From Chondrosia reniformis (Eukaryota; Porifera; Demospongiae; Chondrillida; Chondrillidae), in NCBI GenBank assembly GCA_947172415.1, contig OX359198.1, forward strand, positions 6,417,401-6,481,400: a stretch of 64,000 nucleotides of DNA, read 5' to 3'. Made by a program: the position numbers and the translations under genes. The notes beneath the pieces are model-generated. The model was given only the letters and a program-made list of their open reading frames with translations. It made no database searches and had not been told where the DNA came from. Below are positions 46,401 to 58,681 of this stretch, piece after piece (the first letter of the stretch is position 1; each line of letters begins with the position of its first letter).

Positions 46401-48386
46401 TGGGTCATCATCACCAATAAATGTTGCTTTGCTACCATCAAGAAGTAGATTAACGTTCAGCTCAGGAACACTTACAACAGCCTTCTCAATACATGTTGGT
46501 GCTCTCCCACCAGAACAGGCATTGGATGTAAAACTGTAAACTGTGAATGTCTCATTCGCGCAGTCTTTAGTAAAGATGTGAAAGCAGTGGTCAAACAGGT
46601 CATAATAGAGACCATCGTATGTGCGGTAATGGGGATCTCCAACTCCGGATCCAGTAGCTGTTTGGGTATCAGGTTTGGGAGGTTCAGGAGCCTCCATGCA
46701 GTCATCTTCATTTATACACTTGTTTGTTTGGACATGAAAAACAGTTCCTTCAGGACAAAAACAGTTAAACTCCTCTACAGCTCCAGTATGATCAGGATTC
46801 TTCTCCAAGCAAGTGGGCTCTGGCGAGAAAGAGTGGCGAGCTATCTTCCCTGATGGGCCATCGCAATCTATACAATATATAGTACATATACTCATGTATA
46901 TATTACTCAATAGAATATGAATACCGGTAAATTAAAATGTTTCCAGAATATTGAGGATAAAAACAACCAATTAGTTTTTCTACATTTGGACACCATTAAT
47001 ATAGTTCTTATTACTGTATATACTTACATTCAATTCAGGACAATGTACGTATTGAAATAGACGGTTTGCTATATATGTACATGTGTAAACAGTATACATG
47101 CAGTAGGGAAATGTAATGACTATATGCGCTTCCACTTTATAGACTCATAGTCTGATGGTATTGTATGCATAATAGACTGGTATATATTCATATAAAGATG
47201 GAATTGAATTTCTTACTCAATGCATCATCATCCTTAATGGTTACTGTAATTAATGTTGTACCAGTAGTACCAGTGGTAGGATTTAAAGCGGCAAGAACAC
47301 AAAACATAGTTTTGTCACCATCTTCATCGCTATTATCTGTTATTGGAACTGTCACAGTAGTAGTACTTTCGGTAATAAATGAGACTACTTGAGTTACTGC
47401 CTTGAATGCTACAAAAAATTAAAGAATATATATATACATACAGGCATAATTTGAATACTGTAGGAGATTACAAAAAGTGGCTGTCTAGATTCTAGTAAAG
47501 AATGCTGCATGAGTACTGAAGCAAATAACACATATTATATGAAAAGGGATTTACTTGCACAAAACCTATAGTACAAAGGCCATAATACAATTATGACGAT
47601 CACTGGATTCATTAAACCAAACTAGCCAGGCAAAATCTTAGTTAGGGGACTGAGGTCCCATTAAAATGGCAACCAGTGATCACCTCCCAGTCATCCAAAA
47701 TCAGTGAACCTCAGATAGCTATTTGTTTACCTCTGATTGGCCTCCTTAATAACATATGTATATATACTATAGTGACATGCAGTACAAATTCTTACGTAGA
47801 AAGAGAGGTATACAAGTGACTTGTGCTCTGGCAGGAGCTGGCAAAGTAAACACTCCACTGAGAGTAACAGTGATTTCAAAACTTCCAGAATTCTCCGCAA
47901 CTTCTTTACTGGCAGACCCAAGTGATACAAACTCTAGAGACCATTAATTAAATATTAATGCAATATGTGTATGCATATATATAACAAATGAAAAGAAGCT
48001 ATATTATGGCATCAATAATTAAGTGTTAATTCCACAGGTAATCATATTATAATAGTTTGCTGAAATGAATTTCAAAGTATAAGAAATATTATCATTATTT
48101 ATCCAAACCTGTTGGTACTATAATCTGGCTTGTTGTAGCTGCAGCCATCATAAGAACCACTAGAAACACAGTGAGAAGGAGTGAAAATAGGAAGTGTGTG
48201 AGGAAAGGGAGAAGTAAAAGGGAGTAATAAATTCCCACTGTTGCTTCTTACAAAATCATTTATATTATAGCAAAATCTCCTTTAAATCCTGTCACTATAG
48301 ACATATTTTAACACAAATGTCACTAATAACACTACAGATCAAACATGTAATACATTCATACCTAGGATAAAGAGTGTACTCTTCAT
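41422..48386 (-). CDS. Secreted Calx-beta / VWD-C8-TIL (x2) / NTR-like protein, copy A
   Basis: Minus-strand exons in order: signal peptide split over 48386-48370 and 48165-48115 (MKSTLFILVVLMMAAATTSQ); Calx-beta-like strands (47937-47798 and 47412-47205, FEITVTLSGVF, TLITVTIKDDD); VWD with GSGVGDPHYRTYDGLYYDLF and SMCGLLGNYDGDTNNEF, then C8 and TIL cysteines (46868-45867, 45500-45327); second VWD with GDPHYYTFDGAVHHFQGVC and MCGLCGNFNDNPNDDF, then C8 and TIL (about 45220-44090); further Calx-beta-like exons (44020-42935, 42725-42250). The last exon is NTR/C345C-like (LNLFVTPVLGCNSIRLSPGS). An in-frame stop at 42932 follows a GTTAGT donor, so splicing onward is expected. CGLCGN motifs suggest disulfide-linked multimers. 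The role is unknown; sponge aggregation factors also combine Calx-beta with VWD. Confidence 0.82.
41857..41965 (+). repeat. Dispersed R1 repeat copy (in duplicated unit A)
   Basis: CCTATAGAGAACTAAACATA, AACTTTGGATATGGATACAG and GGACCAGACAGCCATGG. The matching copy in unit B is at 50846-50945, so this insertion predates the duplication. Confidence 0.7.
43400..43462. repeat. (CT)n(TA)n microsatellite
   Basis: CT repeats followed by TA repeats in an intron of copy A. The corresponding site in copy B is shorter and adjoins a large palindrome insertion. Confidence 0.9.
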
Positions 48387-49094
48387 TCTCACAATTCCTG
48401 CAAGAATTGCAAAAAGTGTCAGGTAGCATAACCACTTATCTTAAATACCTTATATGTGCAGACCACATAGCACGTGCACAAGAATAAATAAGGTGAGTCA
48501 TGCCTTGACCTTCCATTTGACCAGGAGGGAGGCAGTTGGGGCTTGCATATGTTTTCTTCTGACTTGCACACTTGTAGGGTATAATTGCATGTGCAGGTGC
48601 ACACGTTGCAAGTTGAACAAATGAGTGTTTATATATAGAAGATTTGCAAGTGTTATATAGTACAGCTAATTAAGTTGTGCAAATGGTCATAAGATACCTC
48701 AAAGGTCACATATATATACTGAAATTTATTTGTATTAGATGACCACTACATTACTATTCTTTTGAGTGTCTTGTGTATATATATATCATAAATATAATAA
48801 CGCCCATACTTGAGAAATCAAAGGTCGCATATATATATATACTGAAATGTATTTGTATTAGATGACCACTACATTACTATTCTTTTTGAGTGTCTTGTGT
48901 ACATATCATAACTAAAAGGTATAGACTAAATGTAACAAAAGTACATAAGTGAACAAAATATAGTTAGTTCACTGTTAATTATTTGGCGACAGGCACAACG
49001 ACCTATACTTCTGACAACAGTCTAGTCTAAGCGCATGCAGGACTTGCTAAAATAATCAATCCTATTTTCTAGCTCAACGCCTCCGGTTGATCAC
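48387..49094. promoter_or_regulatory. Divergent promoter region, copy A
   Basis: Lies between the secreted-protein start (minus) and the protease start (plus). It includes a local tandem duplication of about 110 bp (two copies of GTATTAGATGACCACTACAT near 48732 and 48856) that is single in copy B. Confidence 0.6.
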
Positions 49095-50078
49095 ATGGCC
49101 CATGGAAAAGGTAAGCAGTGTTAATTAATATTATTTGTCAATTATCGCTACTCCTCAATGCAAGTTTCCTAATCGTATCTTGACAGGAATATTTTTAGGA
49201 GAAGCCTCTGTGTTCGATCAATGTATTATATGTCACCTACTGTATTCGGATCGATCGTTATTATAATTTTCATTATCATTACCAATTGCAAATCATTATT
49301 ATACTGATACTCAGGGAGCCCAGTGACAATATAAGAGATGGATTGTTAATTATATATACCGTTTAGTTTACCATTTATTACGTCGCGGTAGTGAATCTTC
49401 CTGCTTAATATATTTTTTTAATTCAGTCGTCTGCTTGTCTCCTTAATAATAGAAATTCTAAAGTTGGTATAGGAACAGGATTTTTGGCAGAGTTTAAGGT
49501 TCCATTCCTCTCAACAAAGTATATCGTTCTAGCGACCAATAACCATGTCCTTCAAGACGTTGATCTTGCGTTGCAATCAGAAATTGTATTCGATACAGGC
49601 CAACAAGAGCACACCTTTACTGGTAAAGAGCTCTTCAATACTGAAATATGGAAGAGTAGCGATGCCAGAGTATGTGGTAGTTTTAGGAATTATTTACATA
49701 CATTTTGGAACACATTTTAGGGAACTGTATTATTGACTAAATTGTGTTTTTGTATGTTACATTTATTTATTGCAGGAATTAGACTATACATTGGTTGGAA
49801 TCAACACAGAGGTACTAAAAGTGATGCCATGTGGTGTTCCTATACCCATATCCCTGCAGCAACACCAGCAGTGTCATACTAACTTGCAACCGAAAGATAA
49901 CGTGTACATTGTACATTACGGCAGTGAGAAGGGGGAGCATGTCAAATCACTTAATGGATATATTGCCCATAAAGTAATAGGTACGTATTATTTGTGATAT
50001 TTTCTTAAAACACATATATCTTCAACCTACATACATATATGTATATATCTATGTATATATGTATGTATATATAATGGA
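49095..50078 (+). pseudogene. Truncated trypsin-like protease gene, copy A
   Basis: A damaged copy of the protease-Death gene at 58682. Exon 1 (MAHGK) and the exons with the catalytic His (LATNNHVLQDVDLAL, from 49434) and Asp (DYTLVGI, 49775-49980) remain. Exon 2 has lost about 90 bp, including its donor. The exon carrying GGSSGAP is gone: the sequence jumps at 49990 to what corresponds to 60127 in copy B. The Death-domain exon was never included in the duplicated segment. The remaining exons are well kept, so inactivation looks recent. This is a host gene copy, not a virus remnant. Confidence 0.85.
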
Positions 50079-50084
50079 CATATA

Positions 50085-50253
50085 TGTTTGTTGGGGTTGA
50101 AGGTTCGAGCTAAATCGGCGGAAATATCTGATTCCGAAGAATGCATCTTTCGCAAACTTTCCACTTCTCCAGGAATTAAGAGAGCTCGCACATCCCTGAT
50201 CGCTGCTCTGAAGAGTACAAAGAAAGTCAAAAAACTTGGACTCTGACGATCCC
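50085..50253 (-). pseudogene. Exon-1 fragment of the RBR ligase
   Basis: Starts MGSSESKFFDFLCTLQSSDQ exactly as at 41252, then shifts frame through a small insertion near the TCTCTTAATTCC segment. It ends at the duplication junction, with no ankyrin, RING or other exons behind it. It retains the upstream region of the parental gene and so may keep a promoter. Confidence 0.9.
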
Positions 50254-50396
50254 ATGCTTAGGCGTAGTTGAGGGAGAGTCCCAAATTCCACAGCATGTAG
50301 CATGTGACACGTGGGTACGTAATATGACGTCATCAATTATTCTGCCAATGTGTATGATATGCAGTAACGCATGTAGCTATAGTCTATATTTGTCAT

Positions 50397-53300
50397 TTAG
50401 CAAGCTTTCTCGATGCCATCCAGAACACCAGAATATTGAGTGCAGGAGTAGATTACACCACCAGCTGGTCCTATTATAATATCCCTTTGAGCATCAAAGT
50501 GGCCTGCTAAGAGATAGTTGCTACCTGGACTCAGCCTAATGCTGTTACATCCTAGCACTGGAGTGACAAAGAGGTTGAGCACTTCCTCTGCAAAGATGAC
50601 ACCCTTATACGCCTTCCTGACCATCACATTGAATCCTAGAGATCCTCCCTTCTCCATAATAGGTCGTCTTACTGACACTAAAGCAACTACAATTATAACG
50701 AAACACTAATGGACACAGACTTTAGTCTTGACTGAATTAAAGTAGTAAATATATAGTATACAGTATACTACAAATAACTACATATTACTCATGAGTAATC
50801 AAAGACCCCATTTTCCTATAGACTATGACTTTCACCAGTATAAGACCTATAGAGAACTAAACATAGTTAGAACTTTGGATACGGATACAGTTTTTTCTTA
50901 ACTCTTCTGCGCAACTGGACCAGACAGCCATGGTCCCCATGCATGAAATGGATATAATACAGTTGAAATGGGTAATCTCTCTATCATCCAGAATTTTTTT
51001 AAGATGCATGCATGCATATGTAAAGACACTAAATATGCCAACTCTTACCAATACTACGTCGACAGATCATATCCGCAGAAACGTCAGCATCAAAGCAAGT
51101 GGCATTATCATTTTTGGAAGGTGGAGCTATAATAGAAGAAGAACACATCCTTATCATAGATAAATACAAGATTTTGGATATATATGACAGGAAAATTAGT
51201 GAAATTTTACTTTTTTGACAAGCTGACTCACGTGCAGTGGAGCGAGCATCATTTACATAAACAATGACCCGAGACAATTCTTTAGACACTCTAACAAGCC
51301 GTGATTTCTTATTGAGTTCAGGAAACCGGACATTGATTAACCTCAATCTGAAAAATGCCACTTTTTTAAGTGACTCCCTGTAAGGTAACACTATAACAGG
51401 CAAAATACTCATAGTAGCACCTTCTTTGAAAAACACCTCAAAGATGCCTCCTTGAAAATGAATTCCAGCTTCATGAAAAAAAGGAAGACAGTGCAGTCAT
51501 ATATTGTATGCACGACTTGTATACGTATATACAGAGTATAGAGATACAGAATATTATATGACTAACATATAAGAGATCCACCGGATACTATAGTTTGTAC
51601 ATACATATCTTCAGGAGCTGGTGCTGACAACATTAAAGTGACCCAGTGAACCCTTCTACCCTTTGAGAAGTCATAGCTGGATTGTGCAAACTGCACATAA
51701 ACAACTGAAAAAAGATAAAGTAAATCAGAGAAGTAGCTATTGATCTATACTTCCAGACATATACTCATTCTAGATATTATATACGTACGTATATATATTT
51801 AATATACAGTGCTAGTAGCAACTACTGCATAAAGGAAAAGCTGTATTGATCAGAGATACATACTTTATTTATATGATATATGTACATATAATGACCACTA
51901 ACATCCATCATCATTTTTGACGTGAACTTTAGCCTCAGAGATGCCTGGAAACTGGACTTTTGGATCAGTTGACTCGAGGGACAGAGTGACATTTCTGTCT
52001 GGTCCAACCTCTTCATTGTCACTTATTCCGAGAAAGATGCAAGCAGACTCTTCACCGGCTAAAAAGGTCACATTGCATTGTGTTCCCCCAACACATGGCT
52101 GAGGATCATTGCAGGGACAAGCAATAGTACCTACATATAGCATCAACATTGTATTATGTATATACATACGTATGTACATAAAATGAGGATTGGGCTTTGA
52201 CTTTGTAAATGTAGCTGAAACATGTTTTGACAGTTCAAAAAGTCTACATAAGTAGTCGAATGTAACTGATCATTGTTGCTTTTTGAGATGATAATTGACA
52301 ATACGTTGAATAGAGTGGACATGTTTTATTGGCATCTTATAATTATTTAGAGAATTACCATCCTCTCTCTCTCTCTCTATCTATATATATATATATATAT
52401 ATTGTGTAGGAATAGTGAGTGTTATATATTATGCATGTTTAAATACAATCAAGTACTACACAGTGCAAGTTACAAATTTATACACGGATGCAAGTGACTC
52501 CCAAGATTATCACACTGAGGTATATAATATAATACGGATGCAAATGACTCCCAAAAATAATCACAATCAGGTATATTAAACGCTACAAGACTTTAGCCAC
52601 ACTGAAATTCTCAACTGCTGCATACAGAGTAGTAGTCTCTACAGATCATATAAGGTTAAACGCATGGCCTTCCAATTACCTTTTCACACTTAGTATAGAC
52701 TGAAGATGATGCATCTGCATGCCATTATCAGCAAAAATTCCAGTCTCATGCAGGGGGTCTCAGCCAATAATCACCGCAGATTTGACTTGCCTTGAGTGTG
52801 AGCTAGGAGTACCGTTGGTTGCTTGCATGCATTCACATAAACAACAGGGTGAGAGACAATTTGGTAACTTGCACACAAGGGACATAAAGGCTGGGGCCTT
52901 TAATTTATTTTATGAACAATGTCCCTTGTGTGCAAGTTACCAAATTGTCTCTCACCCTGTTGTTTATGTCAATGCATGCAAGCAACCAACGGTACTCCTA
53001 GCTCACACTCAAGGCAAGTCAAATCTGCGGTGATTATTGGCTGAGACCCCCTGCATGAGACTGGAATTTTTGCTGATAATGGCATGCAGATGCATCATCT
53101 TCAGTCTATACTAAGTGTGAAAAGGTAATTGGAAGGCCATGCGTTTAACCTTATATGATCTGTAGAGACTACTACTCTGTATGCAGCAGTTGAGAATTTC
53201 AGTGTGGCTATATATATATAGTTATAATACTCATGTACAAATTTCATACTCTCGTGTCTCATGTCGTATTGACCACTTGTATTAGTATATTGTTATTGAC

Positions 53301-56300
53301 ACCTACCATTATGAGTCTCTACTTTGTCACCTACATAATAACAGAAAAGAAAAATCAATGTAATTGATTTTAGGCATACAATATTTAATAGTTGCATGCA
53401 TTACATGTTTCTCAAAATATACCTGCAACTCAGCAGGTATACATACTATGTATATATAAAACATCCACTATATATACAGTATAATTTATACACTTTCGTA
53501 TTATTTACTTAATGTACATACGTATATATATGTGTGTACTATGCATATAAAATTTCACTTATATTTATACCCCTTTATTGTACATACTTTCTGACAATGG
53601 TTCACTCAAAGCTAACTGAAGGAAAAAATCTCTCTCCAGATTCCCACTGGCTTTCAGAACCACATATATACCACCGGAAGCTTCAGTTGTTGTGTAAGAA
53701 TCAAATTCAAAAGTTACTCCCGCTATATGAAGATATAGGATACACTGACACATAATTAAAGGGTTTGACCTACAGTACACAAGTTGCAAACTGACCAGGG
53801 CAATCTTCCTTTTTGATACATATTCCTTCATGAAGAGTGTAACCTTTATCAGAGTCACAGAAGCATCCATCAACACATGGGCCGAAGGTTGGATATGGTT
53901 GCAAGCATGTTCCCTCTACTACAGGTCCACAGATTGAATATTTCTGGCCAACTTCACATTGAGGTACTGCAGTTATATTAAGAGACACTAAATAATGATT
54001 TCACTAAGCCTAGCCTAGTAATCACACATGAATTTCATGCGGTAATTACACATACAGCATTCTTTTGGGAATTTCTCCTCTGGTGTTTCAAAGCCTAGCT
54101 GGTGACATCGTCCTAAATATTCAAAAACAGAATCACAAGCTATCTCCACATTAATACTCCCATCAACTTCTTCAGCAGCACAGTAATCAAAGACACAAGT
54201 ATTGATGAACTCCAACGGACTGAGAGGTTTCATGCAACCCGAATCTCTTCCAATTTTAGTCAGGACTGCACAGAATTCCTCTCCCCTCTTCTTTCTTGAC
54301 CCCTCGCAAGGAGCTGGTGTAGCTTGCTCCACATTACAATCATCAGCCTCTGACAGCTCATAATTGGCCCATGATATTCCAAAGGCAGCCACATTTGTCG
54401 TGACAGTCTGGGTTCCATTAGGTCCTAATATGGCAAAGTCATCATTGGGATTGTCATTAAAGTTTCCACAAAGACCGCACATTCTTCCAATAAAGACATC
54501 AGGAACTGTGACACCAACTCTAGTGTAACCATCATAAGTAACAGTAACAGGAATAGTAGTCAACTCATCATCATCAGGAAACATGTGTGGTATCTGAATG
54601 ACTATGGTGTGACCTGCACCATGGGTAGTCACTTGGAATATATGGACAGGCAGTTCAGTTGGGACAGACATAAGCTGTGATCGTCTAAGTTCTATGCTAT
54701 AGTTTTCTCCATAGGCTTCAACTTCAATGACTATTCCATGGATGCATGTGACACCTGTATTGCATATATACTGGTCACTGTATATGGCAAAGGTTTCTCC
54801 AAAGCAGTCCTTGGCAAAGGTGTAGAAACACACTCCCTGGAAGTGGTGCACTGCTCCATCAAAGGTGTAATAATGTGGGTCCCCACTGGCAGTACATGTC
54901 CTTGTTTCAGTCTGTTTTGGTATATCAACAACTCCTAGGTAAGGTAAGGTGAATATAGTGGAACCATTCTGGAAATTTTGAAAGCTGAAACTTGTAAGTC
55001 AAGAATATTACCTATATGCCTAGTCTCACCTCCGCATTCTTCAGGTTTTTTACATGTCTCTGAATCCTTATCCAGGAAGAAGCCATCTGGACAGAAGCAT
55101 CCAGCAACACAGGGCTCCCTCTGACCAACCTGATCCTTACATGTTGGAGGCACCCTTGGTCCACACACTTTGTATACTCGTCCCACAGGACAGTCAGGCA
55201 CTAAAGTGGCATAATGTACATGAGATGACCTACAATAACATGCTAATAAGCAATCCAACTAAGTGCTACAAATTGGTAAATGTAGGTGTGAAAGGTCTGG
55301 TGTGTAGCACTAATTAGGTGAAAAGTAGGGCTTAGGTTGCACAGCCTAACTTAATTTGTAGACCAGGGAAGACTGTCATTGTTGCTAGATATAAAAACTT
55401 CCTGTCTACTGTTAAAATGTTAGTAAGGTAGCTAATGTACTAGTGTATGCCTGCAAGCTAATGCTAAATACTTACAGCATTTTGAAGGAGGTGGTCCAAT
55501 GGTAACATTATAAGCTTGACATCTCTCAGCATAATTGAGAATGGTCCCACAGCCACAAGTGTCGGTTTCACAGACACAAGAATCAAGAACACAATCTGTA
55601 TGAACTCTATCAGGACTAATGATATCATGACAAGAGGCATATGAACCATCCTCATCCAAAAGGACAGCACAGAAGGATTCAGCTCTTGTTTTGTCTTCTT
55701 CCCCACATGGTTCCGGTTCCATTGGCGTCTGAGGTCTGCAGTCATCATCAAGTATGCCAAAGTCACTAGCATTCACACGATAGTCCAACTCAAATTCAAG
55801 TAAGCCTGCTGTTTCACCATTTTGAAGCATAAATTCATTGTTAGTGTCTCCATCATAATTGCCAAGCAACCCACACATGCTATTTTTGTAGGTGCTTGGA
55901 ACCGTTACTGATAGATAATACCGACTATAACTAATGCTGACATCATAATCATATAAGAAAACTGTGTGAGATCCAGAACTTGAAATGACCTGCATTGTGG
56001 ATTCTGGAGGTGGGTCATCATCACCAATAAATGTTGCTTTGCTACCATCAAGGAGCAGGTTAACGTTCAGCCCAGGAACACTTACAACAGCCTTCTCAAT
56101 ACATGTTGGTGCTCTCCCACCAGAACAGGCATTGGATGTAAAACTGTAAACTGTGAATGTCTCATTAGCGCAGTCTTTAGTAAAGATGTGAAAGCAGTGG
56201 TCAAACAGGTCATAATAGAGTCCATCGTATGTGCGGTAATGGGGATCTCCAACTCCAGATCCAGTAGCTGTTTGGGTATCAGGTTTGGGAGGTTCAGGAG

Positions 56301-58050
56301 CCTCCATGCAGTCCTCTTCGTTTATACACTTGTTTGTTTGCACATGAAAAACAGTTCCTTCAGGACAAAAACAGTTAAACTCCTCTACAGCTCCAGTATG
56401 ATCAGGATTCTTCTCCAAGCAAGTGGGCTCTGGCGAGAAAGAGTGGCGAGCTATCTTCCCTGATGGGCCATCGCAATCTATACAATATATAGTACGTATA
56501 CTCATGTATATATTACTCAATAGAATATGAATACCGGTAAATTAAAATGTTTCCAGAATATTGAGGATAAAACATAACCAGTTATGTTTTTTCTACATTT
56601 GGACACTATTAGTATAGTTCTTATTACTGTATATACTTACCATCAATTCAGGACAATGTACATATTGAAATAGATGGTTCGCTATATGTAAACAGTTTAA
56701 GTTTGCTATATATATATATGTACATATGTAAACAGTATACATGCAGTAGGGAAATTTAATGATAGTATGGGCTTCCACTTTATAGACTCATAGTCTTATG
56801 GTATTGTATGCATAATAGACTGGTATATATGTACGCATAGAGTCATATGAAGATGGAATTGAATTTCTTACTCAATGCATCATCATCCTTAATGGTTACT
56901 GTAATTAATGTTGTACCAGTAGTACCAGTGGTAGGATTTAAAGCGGCAAGCACACAAAACATAGTTTTGTCACCATCTTCATCGCTATTATCTGTTATTG
57001 GAACTGTCACAGTAGTAGTACTTTCGGTAATAAATGAGACTACTTGAGTTACTGCCTTGAATGCTACAAAAAATTAAAGAATATATATATACATACAGGC
57101 ATAATTTGAATACTGTAGGAGATTACAAAAAGTGGCTGTCTAGATTCTAGTAAAGAATGCTGCATGAGTACTGAAGCAAATAACACATATTATATGAAAA
57201 GGGATTTACTTGCACAAAACCTATAGTACAAAGGCCATAATACAATTATGACGATCACTGGATTCATTAAACCAAACTAGCCAGGCAAAATCTTAGTTAG
57301 GGGACTGAGGTCCCATTAAAATGGCAACCAGTGATCACCTCCCAGTCATCCAAAATCAATGAACCTCAGATAGCTATTTGTTTACCTCTGATTGGCCTCC
57401 TTAATAACATATGTATATATACTATAGTGACATGCAGTCTATGTAATACAAATTCTTACGTGGAAAGAGAGGTATACAAGTGACTTGTGCTCTGGCAGGA
57501 GCTGGCAAAGTAAACACTCCACTGAGAGTAACAGTGATTTCAAAACTTCCAGAATTCTCCGCAACTTCTTTACTGGCAGACCCAAGTGATACAAACTCTA
57601 GAGACCATTAATTAAATATTAATGCAATATGTGTATGCATATATATAACAAATGAAAAGAAGCTATATTATGGCGTCAATAATTAAGTGTTAATTCCACA
57701 GGTAATCATATTATAATAGTTTGCTGAAATGAATTTCAAAGTATAAGAAATATTGTCATTATTTATCCAAACCTGTTGGTACTATAATCTGGCTTGTTGT
57801 AGCTGCAGCCATCATAAGAACCACTAGAAACACAGTGAGAAGGAGTGAAAATAGGAAGTGTGTGAGGAGAGGGAGAAGTAAAAGGGAGTAATAAATTCCC
57901 ACTGTTGCTTCTTACAAAATCATTTATATTATAGCAAAATCTCCTTTAAATCGTGTCACTATAGACATATTTTAACACAAATGTCACTAATAACACTACA
58001 GATCAAACATGTAATACATTCATACCTAGGATAAAGAGTGTACTCTTCAT
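50397..58050 (-). CDS. Secreted Calx-beta / VWD-C8-TIL (x2) / NTR-like protein, copy B
   Basis: Complete second copy with the same exon order: signal peptide from 58050, Calx-beta-like exons near 57590 and 57050, first VWD-C8-TIL from 56478 to about 55030, second VWD-C8-TIL from about 54930 to 53800, Calx-beta-like exons, and the NTR-like last exon ending at 50397. Large exons keep their frames, with only a few residue changes from copy A (for example PGLNVN for PELNVN, HTVFLYDYD for HTVILYDYD). The exception is a loop near 54752-54769, where YICNTG replaces YRCGST. Both copies therefore look functional. As in copy A, an in-frame stop at 51898 lies just behind a GTTAGT donor. Confidence 0.82.
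50846..50945 (+). repeat. Dispersed R1 repeat copy (in duplicated unit B)
   Basis: Orthologous to the copy at 41857-41965, with a few substitutions. Confidence 0.7.
52597..53210. mobile_element. Large palindromic element, about 285-bp inverted arms, only in copy B
   Basis: Arms start GCCACACTGAAATTCTCAAC and GTAGAGACTACTACTCTGTA in inverted orientation, and are nearly identical over about 285 bp, with a spacer of about 40 bp. TA flanks both tips, suggesting a TA target duplication. It lies in an intron next to a CT/TA microsatellite. The corresponding intron of copy A has no such element. Confidence 0.85.
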
Positions 58051-58681
58051 TCTCACAATTCCTGCAAGAATTGCAAAAAGTGTCAGGTAGCATAACCACT
58101 TATCTTAAATACCTTATATATGCAGACCACATAGCACGTGCACAAGAATAAATAATGCCTTGTCATGCCTTGACCTTACATTTGACCAGGAGGGAGGCAG
58201 TTGGGGCTTGCATATGTTTTCTTCTGACTTGCACATTTGGAGGGTATAATTGCATTTGTGGGTGCACACGTTGCAAGTTGAATAATGGGTGTTTATAGAA
58301 GATTTGCAAGTGTTAATATAGCTAATTAAGTTATGCAAATGGCCATACTTGAGAAATCAAAGGTCGCATATATATATATACTGAAATGTATTTGTATTAG
58401 ATGACCACTACATTACTATTCTTTTTGAGTGTCTTGTGTACATATCATAACTAAAAGGTATAGACTAAATGTAACAAAAGTACATAAGTGAACAAAATAT
58501 AGTTATATAGTTCACTGTTAATTATTTGGTGACAGGCACAACGACCTATACTTCTGACAACAGTCTAGTCTAAGCGCAGGATTTACTAATTTACATAAGG
58601 AAATAGATCGACCAGCTAAAATAATCAATCCGATTATATCGATTTTTAGCTCAACGCCTCCGGTTGATCACAAACAACAAA
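58051..58681. promoter_or_regulatory. Divergent promoter region, copy B
   Basis: 631 bp separate the start of the secreted-protein gene (minus) from the start of the protease-Death gene (plus). Shared blocks with copy A include CACAACGACCTATACTTCTG and the CTCAACGCCTCCGGTTGATC just before the protease start. Confidence 0.6.

Larger units (their letters stand above)
41083..50078. repeat. Tandem segmental duplication, copy A
   Basis: Starts inside exon 1 of the RBR ligase (ATATGTTTGTTGGGGTTGAA at 41083-41102) and runs through the secreted-protein gene and the protease pseudogene. The same order and orientation reappear from 50081. Exons and introns match closely, with many introns nearly identical. 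The right junction lies in TATG-rich sequence. Confidence 0.95.

Noticed and set aside
52719-53033. 104-residue open frame within the 52.6 kb palindrome
   Set aside because: It crosses both arms of the inverted repeat, so its two halves mirror each other; no protein similarity is seen.
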